Positions 35,252 to 46,939 of a stretch of 64,000 bases of DNA are shown in pieces. The DNA is from Euphorbia lathyris. Lineage: Eukaryota > Streptophyta > Magnoliopsida > Malpighiales > Euphorbiaceae. Both the position numbers and the translations under genes were made by a program. Under the pieces are notes generated by a model. It was given only the letters and a program-made list of their open reading frames with translations. It was not told the origin of the DNA and made no database searches. Every line of letters starts with the position of its first letter. Positions within the stretch are counted from its first letter, which is position 1. The stretch lies in the NCBI RefSeq assembly GCF_963576675.1, contig NC_088916.1, positions 87,313,501 through 87,377,500 of the forward strand, read 5' to 3'.

Positions 35252-37872
35252 ATGCAATCAAGCCAACTTCCTACTCGCAAAAAGTTCATCCAGCCAGGCA
35301 AACTGGGGAACAAAAATCGAGTATTGAGTGCTTTCCAACATTCAAGCGTACCTCATGATAAAAGTACTGAAGACACTCCGAAGGGTGTTACTCCAAGAAA
35401 AGAGAACCTTAAAGGTATTTTTCAATTTCTTTAAGGTAGTTTTCCATTTATATAATTTCTTTAAAATAGTTTCTATTTATACAAAATTGATTTTTTTTTG
35501 TAAATATATACTGCCTCTGCATCTGCAATTTGATGGTAAAATGTTGTATTTGTGTTATTATATTCGACTATAATTATCTTTATTAAATTAATGCTTTGTA
35601 GATGTTGGTTTGATTGTGCATTTTGGTGATCTACAATACCACGATAAAGGTTTCAACGAAGAATGTTGTTTCCTGGACATTTTGAGCATATGCAAAAAAT
35701 TTGTCGATATTTATTCTGTTGGCTTGAGATTTGCTGATGATGATGGAAGACCAGTACAAAATGATTTAGATGTCTTAAATATGTTCAAAAATTATTCGGG
35801 TTCTACAGTCATACATCTTTATGCCAAAAGAGACATAAACTCACGAGGTTTAATATACAAACTCCCAAGTGAGAATCCTAATCTAGGTACTTTCATATTA
35901 TTGCTAAAGATAATCTATTTTAACATTTAGTTATATATCCTATTTCACTCTAACTCTTATCTAAATTTTCATGTTATTAGCTTCTGATATTGCACCCATA
36001 CCAATAGTGACAAATGTAAAGATAATGGGTGAGCTTAAGGTAAATCAGAAAGTGATGGTATATGGTGCTATTAGTAACGGGGTGGAGACTGCGAGTATTG
36101 CCGAATTTTTCATAACTATGAATAAAAACTTGGATATTGAGAATGGTCTTACACCTATCAGCTCACCTAGCAAAGAGAAGGTAAATATTCTTTGTTATTC
36201 AATAATTATTATGTTGGACATATTTGCATTATTAATTTATGATGATGATATTGTTTATTTAGGAGCTTGAATTACCATTACAAGCTGTTGGTCAATTTGT
36301 TGTTGCCAAACTAACTCCCATGACAGAGGATGGAAAATCTGGTGATCCAAAGTATGCAATATCTCAAACATTTGTTAAGAGTAAGCATCTTTAATTGATG
36401 TATACTTTCATTTCAATAAATGTATATTTTCTTGTGCTTGTTTTATTTTGCTTAATTTCCTAAGAAAATAAAACATGAACATTCTGAATTCTTAGTATGA
36501 GTTTGTTTCTTCTTTTTAATTCTTTTTTATTCATTTTCTAGGTGATATTCCAAAAATTGTGAGAAAAGTTAGAGGTTGTAATAAGAACAAAAAAATTTGT
36601 TCTCTCAAACAAGGAGAGAAACTTGACATATGTTTCTACAACAATCGTGGCGTTGGAGAGAATCAGAAGTATTGGTCGAGGCATTTAGGGAAGATTGTAC
36701 GTAATTGACATATTTGTCCTGTACGGGTACAAACATGGATGGATATAAGTGATGTCACAAAAAAGCACATGTGGGACACAGTTACAGTAAGTAGTTTCAA
36801 CACTAATCAATTTAAACTATTTCAATATATATATTTAATAATATTGGCTATAATCAATTTGATGTAGGAGTATTTTAAACATCCTGATATCCAGTCGTAC
36901 TATCTTCACACCTTAGAGCATATGAAGGAACTGTGGGGAAATTAGAGGGCAGAATTGAATAAAAAGTATGTGAAGACTGGTGAAAGTAAGGTGGAGGCTT
37001 TGAAAAATGTGGCTAAAGGCATGGATTCAAAAGATTGGGAATGGCTAGTAAATAACGTATTCTATACAGCAAAGTTTCTGGTATGATTTTGTGCATCTTA
37101 AATCTAATTTAGTTAACAAGGTTTTCAATTTGATGTCGGTGGTGTAATTTCATAGGAGATAAGCGTAGGAAATTCTCAGAACAGGGCTTGTCAACAAAGT
37201 ATGCATATCCATCGTTGTGGAAGCAAGCCTCATAGGGAAGTGATATATGAAATGGTATTTTCACCACTCTTTCAAAATTTTCATTAGTTTGATTATCAAT
37301 ATTTCCTTTCTATTAATTTGTAATCATTTTATAGGGAGGCAAAGACGGCAACCCGCCAGATGTAAGAGAAGTCTTTGTTAAAACTCGAAAGATTGATGAA
37401 AACATAGTTGAACCAGAAACAAGAAAAAAATATGTAAGTTCCAATTTGTCAAGTCATCCCATTGAATTATATTTATTATATTTGACATAATTAAAATTTG
37501 TAGGATGAACTAAAGATGACAATGGAGTCAGAGCCAACTCTTACTAATTTACAAGTTGTGGAAAGGTGCTTCGGACGACAACGCCATGGTCGTGTCTTTG
37601 GTTATGGAGGTGGCTTGAAGCGAAAACATTTTGAAAGTACTTCTCAAATCAAAGAACTCAAGACCAAGCTTCATGATAAGGAAGAGGAAAACCGTAAGCT
37701 TACGGATCGTTTGGAGCAAATTGAAAATCGATTAGTCCAAGTGGAGAATGAACGTGTGGAACACTCAGATACAAATACTTCATCAAATACTAATGATGAG
37801 CATCAAAAGGTACATTCATATCCTCTAATTTCATTATATTGTTACTTAAGCTTGATTGCATCATTACTCTAG
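35252..37872 (+). pseudogene. CACTA-1 second gene, Transposase_24 (Ptta/En/Spm) type
   Basis: The coding sequence is split by introns. The exons I can follow are about 35252-35413 (MQSSQLPTRKKFI), 35602-35885, 35980-36180, 36262-36380, 36541-36700, 36720-36786, 36868-37080, 37156-37254, 37335-37433 and 37504-37809, most with GT/AG borders. The later exons contain QKYWSRHLGKIVRN, WMDISDVTKKHMWDTVT and QSMHIHRCGSKPHRE, as in plant Ptta/En/Spm transposases. A C-terminal coiled coil follows (QIKELKTKLHDKEEENRKL). At least two in-frame stops (about 36706 and 36943) indicate decay. In active CACTA elements the partner of TNP2 binds the subterminal repeats, and this gene is the likely equivalent. 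Confidence 0.75.
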
Positions 37873-37879
37873 ATAAAGT

Positions 37880-39984
37880 GTCATCCTTATAAGGTCTCTT
37901 ATTAGTGCTTTCAAGGATTGATATCCAAAGGATATGAATGTGCGTTCTCTCAATATTAGTTGACTGTTTCTGTCTAATTATTTGTAGGAAAATGTGCTTG
38001 AATATAGGGAAAAAATTGTGTGTGCTAGTTCAATGATAAAAGAATCTAGTTGGTGTTAATTTGGATTGTTTTATATTCACATTCTTTTCATTTTTGTGTG
38101 TTTTTTTAATGGATTTAGGGATGCATTATTATTTTTGTTTTCTGCCAAAGTTTGTTTAAGAGCTAACTGGTGATATCGAGTTTTGAAGTAAAGTGAGAAG
38201 TTTGAAATGAAATGATACTATGTCTATTATCCTTGCTTTTCTTCATGCTTTGTGTGCTTAGATTTTCATTAGTGTACTGTTGTTGTAAAAAGAAAAAAAT
38301 CATGTGTCTCAATGTCATATCCCTCTTAATTGTTGTTTTAATCTGGTGCAAAAATCACGTGGGATATATTTGATGCTGATTATTTTAGTTTCAATGCATA
38401 AATTACATAACAATCTGACTTTTCGTTAGTAGAGTTGAGTTCTGAGATTTTGTTTGGTTGTGGGATGCGTTTTACAATTTAATGCAAACAATTTATATGA
38501 AAACAAATTACTAAACCCAAATACAAACTTAAAAACTTAACTATAAGCAAATAGCTCTAAATTTGTAGAAGAAATTAAGTTGTCCCAGGTTTTAAAAACT
38601 ATGTTCAGGCTATCAAAATTCAATTGCTTTAAATTTTCAATTAATTTTTGCTTCAGTTTTGGGTTAACAGTTTTGCGTTATTGTGTGTTTTGAGTTTATG
38701 TTTGAGCTAAACACACAATTTTCATCATGTAACTTGCTGAGCCTAGTAATAACAATAACAACATGAGATTGTTTGATTTGTCATCGATTATTGGATAGAG
38801 TAAGGAATTTAAATTTTCTCAGTTGGATTTTTCCATAGCTTTATGTTTGTCTAAGATTTGGTGCTTTTTTGAGTTTAACTTGGAAATTAGCTGGATTGAA
38901 TCAAATAATTTATTTCAATAGCCATTGTTGCACATTAAAAACTTGATATAAACCTCAATGTACCTATTTGACAACCTTTAATCCTCATAGTTTATTGCTT
39001 GAAAATGGCCCTAACAATAGCGTTTATTTTTGTACTTTGCCCTTGAATTAATGAATGATAGTTTACAGGGTGATCAAGTTAATGCAAATTGAATGCTTAT
39101 GTTGCTAAGGATTTAATAGGCTGTAATTTCTATTCTAATATACATTTTTACAGTTTTTACTCTTGATGCATGATTTGGTAATTACATGTCTCATATTCTC
39201 TTGTTTATTCTGTCTAATTATTTATAGGCATTTTTTTATGATGTATAACATGTGGCAGAAAATTAGTTCAGAATATTTTACATTATATCTTTGAATTTTA
39301 AGTTCATTTTTTCTTTCTCCAGGGCGTTTAGCTACTCATTTATTCCCCAAAATTCAAGTAAGTTTTTGTTTTACTTTGAGAGTTTTAGTATATATTTAAT
39401 TTCACCCACAAAAGAAAAAGTATGGATAGTGAAAAAGTACTTGAGGTTTATTTATCTTCAAACTTTATTACCTTATAATATAGGAGTATATGATTAATAT
39501 AGACCAATAATGTTCAATATTATGCCAATAATGTTTATTTTGGTCCATCTTACTAATATAGACCAATACGCTTTGTCTAAGTCTTTGCTTATTCTTTTCT
39601 CTTATACCTTTCCCTTATTATTGGATGTTTACATTTGTAACAGCAGAGCTAATTGTTCTGTTCGGTTGGATTATTCTTCTGGGATGAGATTTGGAACAAA
39701 CTGTTGAAGTAGCTTTAATGGAGATTATATATGCCTTTGATTATATCATATTAATGTACGAAACAAGATGATTTGTTTTCCTATTTTAGAAAGAACAAGA
39801 ACACATTTCAGTTCATAGTTTTGCACTTTTATTTTCAATCTTGTTAAATGACAAATTGGTTTATATTTTATTGAATTTACGTTTCAATTATTGAATTTGT
39901 ATTTATTGTGTATTTAGATGATTCTAGTGTCACAACACATTAATTCATGATATAATTACTGATCTCTTAGTTGTAAAATATCAC
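37880..39984. other. CACTA-1 3' region, nothing recognised
   Basis: AT-rich sequence with intron-like texture and no conserved coding stretch, between the second transposon gene and the subterminal repeats. It could contain the 3' untranslated part. Confidence 0.4.
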
Positions 39985-40528
39985 TTCTAATGACAGTACA
40001 TATAGAAATAATGACGGTCTATTATCTCGTGAGAATGTTATAATGATGATACTAGAAATTGGAAATAACGACGGTTTATTTTCTTATTAAAAGGTTATAA
40101 TAACGACTGTTTATTCACTCGCTAAAGTATAATAACAATGACGGTGGTTTTTGGAAATAACGACCGTATATTCAATCATTAACGTTTCATAATAATGACG
40201 GTGAAGAACGGAAATAACGATCGTTTATTCACTCATTAAAAGGTCATAATAACGACAGTGAATTATGTGAATAATGACCGTTTATTCACCCATTAATACG
40301 TCTTAATAACGACGGTGAAATCAGTTAACAACGACGGTCATTATTGTCCTAATTATTGAGTAGTAAGGACAGGCTGCATACAGTCGTTGTTTTGTTTTAA
40401 CGACGGGACACGGTATACCGTCGTTAATACCTTTAGTGTCGGAGGTTTTAACGAGGGTGGACGACTGTATATACGGTCGTTATAAGTTAATAACGACGGT
40501 ATTTATTTAATTAACGACGAGATTAACT
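39985..40528. repeat. CACTA-1 right subterminal repeat array
   Basis: More than a dozen copies of AATAACGACGGT-like words occur in both orientations, about 20-40 bases apart. In characterised CACTA elements such arrays are the binding sites of the small DNA-binding transposition protein. Confidence 0.85.
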
Positions 40529-40556
40529 CTCGTTATAGACCAAATTTCTTGTAGTG
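40529..40556 (-). repeat. CACTA-1 right terminal inverted repeat
   Basis: Read on the minus strand it begins CACTACAAGAAATT, then TGGTCTATAACGAG. The TSD copy ATA follows directly at 40557-40559. Confidence 0.92.
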
Positions 40557-40746
40557 ATAGATACAGATCTTGATAGTGGGGCAGAAAACATTTTGAGACA
40601 AGAAACTAGTGAAGGAGAAGAGCAAAATGAAGAAGGGGCATATAAAACAATGAATAGGAGAGATAGGAGGATGCAAACTTGGATGGGAGAGTATGTAAGT
40701 GGGGAGGATCTAAGTGAAGAAGACGAGACAGCCTATATGGTAGCAT
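40557..40746 (+). pseudogene. Copia-B pol linker, resumed between two CACTA elements
   Basis: Right after CACTA-1 and its ATA duplication, the acidic linker of the Copia-B polyprotein resumes (DTDLDSGAENI, then GEYVSGEDLSEEDETAYMVA). The last residues approach the usual start of the copia RT region, but the frame is cut at 40747 by CACTA-2. Confidence 0.75.
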
Positions 40747-40779
40747 CACTACAAGAAAATCGCTTTTTGGTAACAAGCG

Positions 40780-41260
40780 TTGGCAACAATGGAAGAAGTT
40801 GTTGCTATAAACGAACGTTAGCAACCAACTTTTTTGAGTCGTTACAAAAGGTTGTTACTGTAAATTTATTTCGACGGGTGGGATTTGATGAGAAAAGGTA
40901 ATAACTTTGGCAACAATGTCTTTGTTGTTATAAATGAAAATATTTTTACCAACAACTCCATGTTGTTACTTTAAATGAAAGCATTTACTACAACAACACA
41001 TTGTTGTTGCTGTAACGAAAACATTTATAGCTACGACAAAATATTGTTGCTGTAAATGAAAGTATTTACAGTAACGAATCCGTGTTGTTGCTGTAAATGA
41101 ATGTATTTACAGTAACGAATATGTGTTGTTGCTGTAACAAATCAATTTACAGTAACAACTCTATGTTGTTGCTGTAAATGAAAGAAATTTTTAACAACGA
41201 CCCTATGCTGTTGCATAAGAATTAAATATTTTTACAACAAAAGAGATGGTTGTGAAAGAA
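40780..41260. repeat. CACTA-2 subterminal repeat array
   Basis: Repeated words such as GTTGTTGCTGTAAATGAAAG and ATTTACAGTAACGAAT occur every 35-60 bases, in keeping with CACTA subterminal binding arrays. Confidence 0.8.
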
Positions 41261-42186
41261 ATTTTTAAACTAATTAAAAAATAAAATAAATACATATAAT
41301 ATAAAATAAATATTTAAAATTATATACTATATTTAGTAAATTATATAATTTAAATTGAACTGCAAAATATTACAAAAAATGACATTTCTTATTTTTTTTA
41401 TATTAATAAATTTTAACTTTAAATATAGATTGAATAAATTTTAGAAGTTAGTAATTCAATAAATAATGTTGTAAATAAGAGAATCCATTCCGTAATGAGG
41501 AAGGTCACATTATTAGTAATATTAATTAATTATCTATTTAAAAATTATATTTAGAAACCCTAATCATATTCTCTTCGAATGAAACACATTAGCTGCTCAT
41601 TTTCTTCTTTGTGCTTTCTCTGCTTCTTTCTTTGAAACCACAGCCACCCACCCTTTTCTCTTCCTTTATCTCACAACCTTACCTTATTACTCAGAATTCT
41701 CCATGGTTACTCCAGATGCACGAACTCCGGCGGAAAACAGGCTCCTTTCTACCAACGTCAGCAGCTCTCCATAACCTTCCACATATTCGTTCTCACTCAT
41801 CGTGGTTAGTCTTTCATCTCTTGGTTCTTTCTTTCTTTTCCTTCCAAATTTCATAGGGTTTCTTCGGAATCAACATCGATCTTGGTTTCCATCCATTGTT
41901 TTTTCGATTTCGACTGCAGTAAACACACGGCACGGGAAGCATAACCGTTTGAGTCCTTATTGAGCGGAAGAGTGGAGGTGAAATGGGGTCTAGTTCGAAT
42001 CTGATACAGCTCCGAGGTATGGTATTTTCGATTAGCTTTAGTATATTTCGGTACATAACTGGTTTAGTTGATGCTTTTACTGTGATTAATTGCAGTCTAT
42101 CCATCAGTTTTATGCCCTGCCTATCAATACTAAAATGAATCATCTGCAGCTTATCAATTTCTAATAATCTCATTGATGCTTTCCAG

Positions 42187-42301
42187 CGACTAGGGACATG
42201 ACTTTCGTTCTGGTTATAGGGCATTGGAATGTCTCAACAAGCATTTTCCTAATGTCCCACTGATGGCTTTGACTGCTAAGGTTACTCACTCTGTTCATGA
42301 G
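42187..42301 (+). pseudogene. Captured RecQ-helicase exon fragment
   Basis: Preceded by a pyrimidine-rich tract and AG (acceptor) and followed by GTGATT (possible donor), this stretch reads GHDFRSGYRALECLNKHFP, NVPLMALTA, then KVTHSVHE. RecQ-family DNA helicases have WGHDFR-x-x-Y-x-x-L-x-x-L...FP-x-VP-x-x-ALTATAT-x-x-V just after motif II. That block includes the ALTATAT motif. Here the Trp of WGHDFR is a stop (TAG) and TAT is altered to KVT, so it is a decayed copy. Only one exon is visible, consistent with capture of a gene piece by CACTA-2. An ATG-GT exon-like piece near 41985 may come from another gene. Confidence 0.7.
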
Positions 42302-42518
42302 GTGATTATTCTACAATATTTTGTGCCTTTATTAGTAAAAATGTTGTCCTTATATTCAAATCTGTAAATTAAAGTAGTGGAGAACATGGTTAGTGATTTT
42401 AGGAAATCACAACTATAATTAGAACCTCATTCTTCATCTTTATGGCCGTTTTCAAACATTCAAGTTTAAAATCATTAATCTCAAGCCATCAATTTCATAT
42501 TCATAATAGAAGATAATC

Positions 42519-42696
42519 TGTTGATTATTTCTTAAGCCTAACACGGCATATATACAAATATACAAGAGTAATTTTAGGAGCTAATCTAGGAGTAATTTTA
42601 GGAGCTAATCTAGGAAACAAATCAACCTACTAATCACAAATAACTCTACAACAATATTTCCTAAAACAGAATAATAACCATTCGGTTATTCTAACA
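42519..42696 (-). repeat. Copia-C 3' LTR (left boundary tentative)
   Basis: On the minus strand the LTR starts TGTTAGAATAACC, directly after the purine tract GACTGAGGGGGAG, a very common copia arrangement. It carries a TATATTTGTATATATG promoter-like stretch. A 24-base word GTAATTTTAGGAGCTAATCT... is duplicated at about 42565-42612. The far end at 42519 is a guess based on a TG...CA boundary, because no partner LTR is available. Confidence 0.6.
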
Positions 42697-42730
42697 CTCC
42701 CCCTCAGTCGAAGCAGGAGAAGGACGAATG
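42694..42730 (-). pseudogene. Copia-C pol C-terminal codons
   Basis: On the minus strand this reads IRPSPASTEGEC and a stop that overlaps the first bases of the LTR. It continues in frame the RKSLC that ends at 57716. GAATG at 42726-42730 is the TSD of the Tat-like element. Confidence 0.8.
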
Positions 42731-43423
42731 TGATAACAACTCAAATTATTCTTGAATAAGGAATAAAGGAAAATTAATAGAAATAATGACAAACCATTAT
42801 TCCTTCTAAAAGAGATATTTATGCATGATTAATGTGGAATTAATGATAATTAATGCAGGGGCAAATATGCAAATAATGAGGAAAAGGAAGGAGTCTCTAG
42901 CATTATGCCACGCCACGTGGACCATGGCGAGATACGCCATAACGAGATACGCCCGATGAGAGCGAGTAATGGAGACCCGCCATTGCTCTCAAGGAGAGCA
43001 TACATACGCCTTGACGGATCCAAGAATACCAAAAGGCGCCTTTATTACCATCCATGAATGGGAATAAATACAATTAAATGACAATTAATAGCCATTAAAG
43101 GGGAATAAAGACTTGACTGTTCGAATACCTCAACTCTGAGGGTTTTAATGATAAATGTTGGGATTAATGGAGAATTGATAGCAATCAAAGATGAGTAATG
43201 GCACAACTCTTCACCTGCTTCCCCATTAATGCTGAAGGCTACAAAAACCTATATAAATACCCCAGCTTCCTAGGATCAAAGGTACACTTACTGATTCTCT
43301 ACTTTTGTGCTTACAGTTTATTCTCAGAAATATTACTGACTTTGGCATCAGAGTGTCCCCGGCCGATCCCAACGACGCCTCACAGGGAAGTGCTCTGATC
43401 AAGGATTTTTCCACAAGTTATCA
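42731..43423 (+). repeat. 5' LTR of the Tat-like element (693 bp)
   Basis: It matches 55627-57715 once the inserted 1391-bp solo LTR and its duplicated 5 bp are removed, giving the same 693-bp length. A candidate TATA box (TATATAAATA) lies at 43250-43259. Confidence 0.95.
43250..43259 (+). promoter_or_regulatory. Candidate TATA box of the Tat-like 5' LTR
   Basis: TATATAAATA lies about 170 bp before the LTR end and is conserved in the other LTR at 56146-56155. Confidence 0.6.
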
Positions 43424-45384
43424 ATTGGTGCGGTGAAGGTGGATCTCTAACAAACAGAAGATCACAAAATCTTGATTGTATAGAGTTTCACAAAGAACAA
43501 AACAATGGAGTCAACAGAATAGAAATCACAATCTCAAACTTTGGCTCAATCAGTACAACAAATCTATCCAAAGATACAGTTCTCCATATATTGGTGAGAA
43601 ATAGTTTTCTACATTAAATCTGGAATTTTATGATGAAAAAGATAAGTTTCCTCCCCTTTCTTATTCCATTTTTAATTAAAGAAAATTGAGATCCCTCACT
43701 CTTATAAAGTGCTATGAATATCATTACATGTTATTATGATAAATCTAATAAACTGTGAAAGATGAAATCATAGACACAAATCTTTCATTAAATCTTGCAT
43801 GCTTACTATGCCCTCATATTTTTATGCATGACAAGTGTAATATGATATTATCATTGAATTAGTACAAACGCATGTATAAGACCCGTAATCTTGGGATTTA
43901 CGAAAAAAAATCATCCATTCAATGTGATTTTGTCATTTGATATTAAAATATCATAAAAGGGCTCATGTAATTACAAATGATTTAGATCAGGTCGGTCTTT
44001 TGGATGAACATGCATATAACTATTAGAAGAAATTACAAAAAAATCATATTTGGTTTTTTCTTGTACAATTCACCATCTATGTATGGCTTTTCTCCTATAT
44101 AGTACTTTTAATATCAGAAATTCATATTTTTGAATATTGTTTTGTCAAATAGTTATTTCATTCCCTTTTTTACAAGGATGTGTCTATTCATATAAAAACT
44201 GTTTATTTGACATTGTTAGAATTTCTGTTATCAACACAAGAGACTTGAAAATATTGAGTCTATTTGTAATTATCCTGTAATTGTCCCTAACTATTAAGGC
44301 CATTATGGGCTGATGAATTACCAAATTGGATAAACAAAACTTTCATGTCCTGAGCTAACTACAAAATAGTGCAAGTGTCGGTTTCGGATCGGAACATTAA
44401 TTTATGCGAAATTCTTAAGATATACATGAGAATTCCTTAAAAATTGGAGGATTGTATGTGAAGGTAGGTGAGAGTGGATTTTGAGTAATTTTCCTTACAC
44501 TCCAAATTGGAGGAGAATCATGGTACATGTATTTTTCTTCCAAAATTACTCTTTCTCTTTTATTTTATTCGTACAAATGAAATGATATAAGAGTAATTTT
44601 ATATATAACTATATTATTAAATCATCACTTACCTTTCTTTAATTACACCTCATTCAAATGAGGCTTTAATGATCTCTGAATGCCATTAATGTATGGATGC
44701 ACAATATTAATTGCAAGTAAATAGCAACTATGTAAGATATCTTACCCAATATAGAATGTCATAACTTTTATGACGTTTAAAATAAATATGCTATCTTGGA
44801 TATTAATGCGCATTGAAATACAAAAGGACATTATTCTTAAAGCATTCTCATTATGGTTATTTATTAAGAATTCATTATGATATTCATGTGCAGTAGCAAT
44901 CTTCATGGTTATGACCGTTATACGTGATATTATTATTAAAACAAGCACGATTAAAATTCTATTATAAATTTGTTTGACATATAATATTTACTCGATTTTA
45001 TCCTTTGACTAAGTTCATTCTAGAGTCAGGGACCAACGTGAAGGAATTATTAAGTTGATTCCAAGATGAACTAAAAATTCCATAAAGAGACATTGCATTA
45101 TACATGATATTTGCCAATAAGGTCAATGCAAACAGTCTTTTGCTATGAAGTATGTTCCGTGGATCAAGCCACTGATCCCCAAGGTAAGTGAATATAGTTT
45201 TTATGCCTTACCACAATCTTTTAATAATGGACAGAGTATGCCCCACTTCTGGAGTTCTTTCAGTGCTAACCCATAAGTACAAGGGAGTTGCTAATACTAC
45301 AACCAGTGCAAACACTGATATGAAAAATAAAGCTCAATCCAAAGAAGTGTATATGCAGAGTCACTTCAGAAAAATTCCTTGACT
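43424..45384. other. Tat-like 5' internal region, decayed
   Basis: The sequence directly after the LTR (ATTGGTGCGGTGAAGG) is where a primer binding site should be. I cannot match it to a specific tRNA. An ATG near 43505 (MEST) may be the gag start. Beyond it only AT-rich sequence with stops is visible. Confidence 0.45.
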
Positions 45385-45890
45385 ATCTCATTGGCCAAAA
45401 AGGAGTTAGAGCAAATCCAGATAAAATAAAAGCCTTGCGAGGAAAAAGGTGAAAAGAGCGCCTAAATAAAAGCCATGCGAGGAAAAAGGTGAAAAGAGCG
45501 CCTAAATGAAAACCCCACAATGGGTGAGAAAGATCCAGAGGTTGAACGGGCGGATCATCATACTAGAAAGATTGTCAACAAGCATATCAAGGTATAAAAC
45601 AATTCCTAACAGAACCACCCTTGATGAGCAGACCAATCTGAAGGGGAGACCTGCATTTATATCAATCTGTCATGGATAAAGCTATATGCACCGTGGTTAT
45701 TCAAGAAGAAGAAGGTCAGCAGTTCTCCATCTATTATGTTAGCGAAATGTTGAAGGATGTGGAGACAAGATATTCGAAGCTAGATAAAATGGCTCCCACG
45801 GTTGTGACAACATCCATCCGCGTTAAACCATAGCTCCAAGTATAACCTCAACATGATCGATATCAAGATCAAGAGCCGGATTTACCATCA
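45385..45890 (+). pseudogene. Tat-like RT C-terminus and ribonuclease H remnants
   Basis: In one frame EKFLDYLIGQKGVRANPDKI is the end of a gypsy RT. RLNGRII further on fits the Tat 'LTGRIAALNRF' block. In another frame LYQSVMDKAICTVVIQEEEG and IYYVSEMLKDVETRYSKLDK are ribonuclease H. A 43-base direct repeat at about 45427-45508 interrupts the RT part. Many stops are present. Confidence 0.75.
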
Positions 45891-46599
45891 CGATTCAACA
45901 TTGAACACACGGATGATGAGATTGAAAGACGAGGGCATACCGCTCTAGATAGACAAGAGAACAATGCATAAAGATATGCCATCCAGTTAATAGGAATTCG
46001 CCATTCACAACACAGATCTTGAGGTACGAGGCGGACAGAATGTTTAAAGCTTCCAACTTGCCACAATATAAAGGAGAAGAGTCAATATAAACGGGACATT
46101 ACATATCCCGAACCCAAAGGAGGGGAGCATGTAACCGTTGGAAGAAACGCCAAAGCGTACTACAGGTTGGCCACCACACTGAAGCTTGCTGGGAGCTGGT
46201 GATAGGGGTCAAAAACCCCTATCTTTGGGTACGGTTTTAGGACGGGTTTTAGCATTATTTAGTTAATAAGCGAGCATTTCTCGCATTTAAATGCTTTTGT
46301 GTGAGTTAGTTAGGAATTGGAAACGTTTTATTTATTTTTCGTTGTTTAGGCTCGTTTTGTGACCAATTTAGGCAATTACGGCCAAAATAGCATGCATAGT
46401 ATAATTCCGTTATCTTTTGAAGCTAATTGGTCCGTCAAAAGTCGCACCAAACGAAGCGTTTGCTCAAAATAAGTGATTGGCGGGTCAATTTAGCCCTTGG
46501 ACTAATGTTGTTTGGAGTTTATGTGCATGTGCAGGTTAAAACATGATTAATTTCAGGCAAAAATCGTGTCTCGGGGACCCCCGGCAGTCGCTCGGCGAA

Positions 46600-46815
46600 T
46601 TGAGCATCGGCGCGCAGCCCAGGCACTGCCCAGGCACTGCCCAGGCACTGCCTAGGCACTATGCCTGCTCGCCGAGCAGGCCACCAGAGGCCTGCTTGGG
46701 CGAGCAGGATGCCTGCTCGCCGAGTAGGCCGCCAGGCGCCTGCTCGCCGAGCAGGGTGCTGCTCGTCGCGAGTAGCCCTGCTCGCCGAGCAGCTCGCCCT
46801 GCTCGGCGAGCAGAC
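46600..46815. repeat. GC-rich palindrome array in the Athila-like 5' LTR
   Basis: Repeated palindromes of the form CTGCTCGNCGAGCAG, preceded by CAGGCACTGCC tandem units, stand out from AT-rich surroundings. The same family occurs at 51880-52095 in the other LTR and, in variant form, at 49565-49825. Confidence 0.9.
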
Positions 46816-46930
46816 CTGCGGGAATTGGTCAAAAAGACCAATTTCGCCCCCACGAAGCCACGATGGACCCCACGACTTCCTACACCAATAAGGACACGAT
46901 AATAGGTCAAAAAGAGGGCCGAGCCACGTC

Positions 46931-46939
46931 TATAAATAG
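46931..46939 (+). promoter_or_regulatory. Candidate TATA box of the Athila-like 5' LTR
   Basis: TATAAATAG lies just downstream of the GC-rich array and is conserved at 52208-52216 in the 3' LTR. Confidence 0.65.

Larger units (their letters stand above)
24006..40556 (+). mobile_element. CACTA-1: 16.5 kb En/Spm-type DNA transposon
   Basis: The element begins CACTACAAGAAATT at 24006 and ends with the inverted AATTTCTTGTAGTG at 40556. It is flanked by a 3-bp duplication ATA (24003-24005 and 40557-40559), the standard CACTA signature. Terminal inverted repeats match imperfectly over about 28 bases, and arrays of TAACGACGGT-type subterminal repeats lie inside both ends. Inside are a broken TNP2 transposase, a Transposase_24-type gene, a captured PsbTn pseudogene and several younger insertions. 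It sits in the Copia-B pol frame and so is younger than Copia-B. Confidence 0.93.
40747..42518 (+). mobile_element. CACTA-2: left end of a second CACTA transposon
   Basis: CACTACAAGAAAATCGC begins at 40747, in the Copia-B linker. It is followed to about 41260 by about eight copies of a TTGTTGCTGTAAATGAAA-like subterminal repeat, quite different from that of CACTA-1. From about 41580 the sequence becomes exon-like, with a RecQ fragment at 42187. No matching right terminus (CTTGTAGTG followed by CAT) was found, so the element continues past the Copia-C insertion or has lost its other end. No transposase is visible. Confidence 0.75.

Noticed and set aside
41814..42224. 136-codon minus-strand ORF over the RecQ fragment
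   Set aside because: It runs antisense to the recognised helicase motif, and its product shows no family resemblance.
43198..43398. ORFs repeated in both Tat-like LTRs (also 42850-43032 and 55746-55928)
   Set aside because: They are short LTR ORFs duplicated with the LTR, without coding signal.
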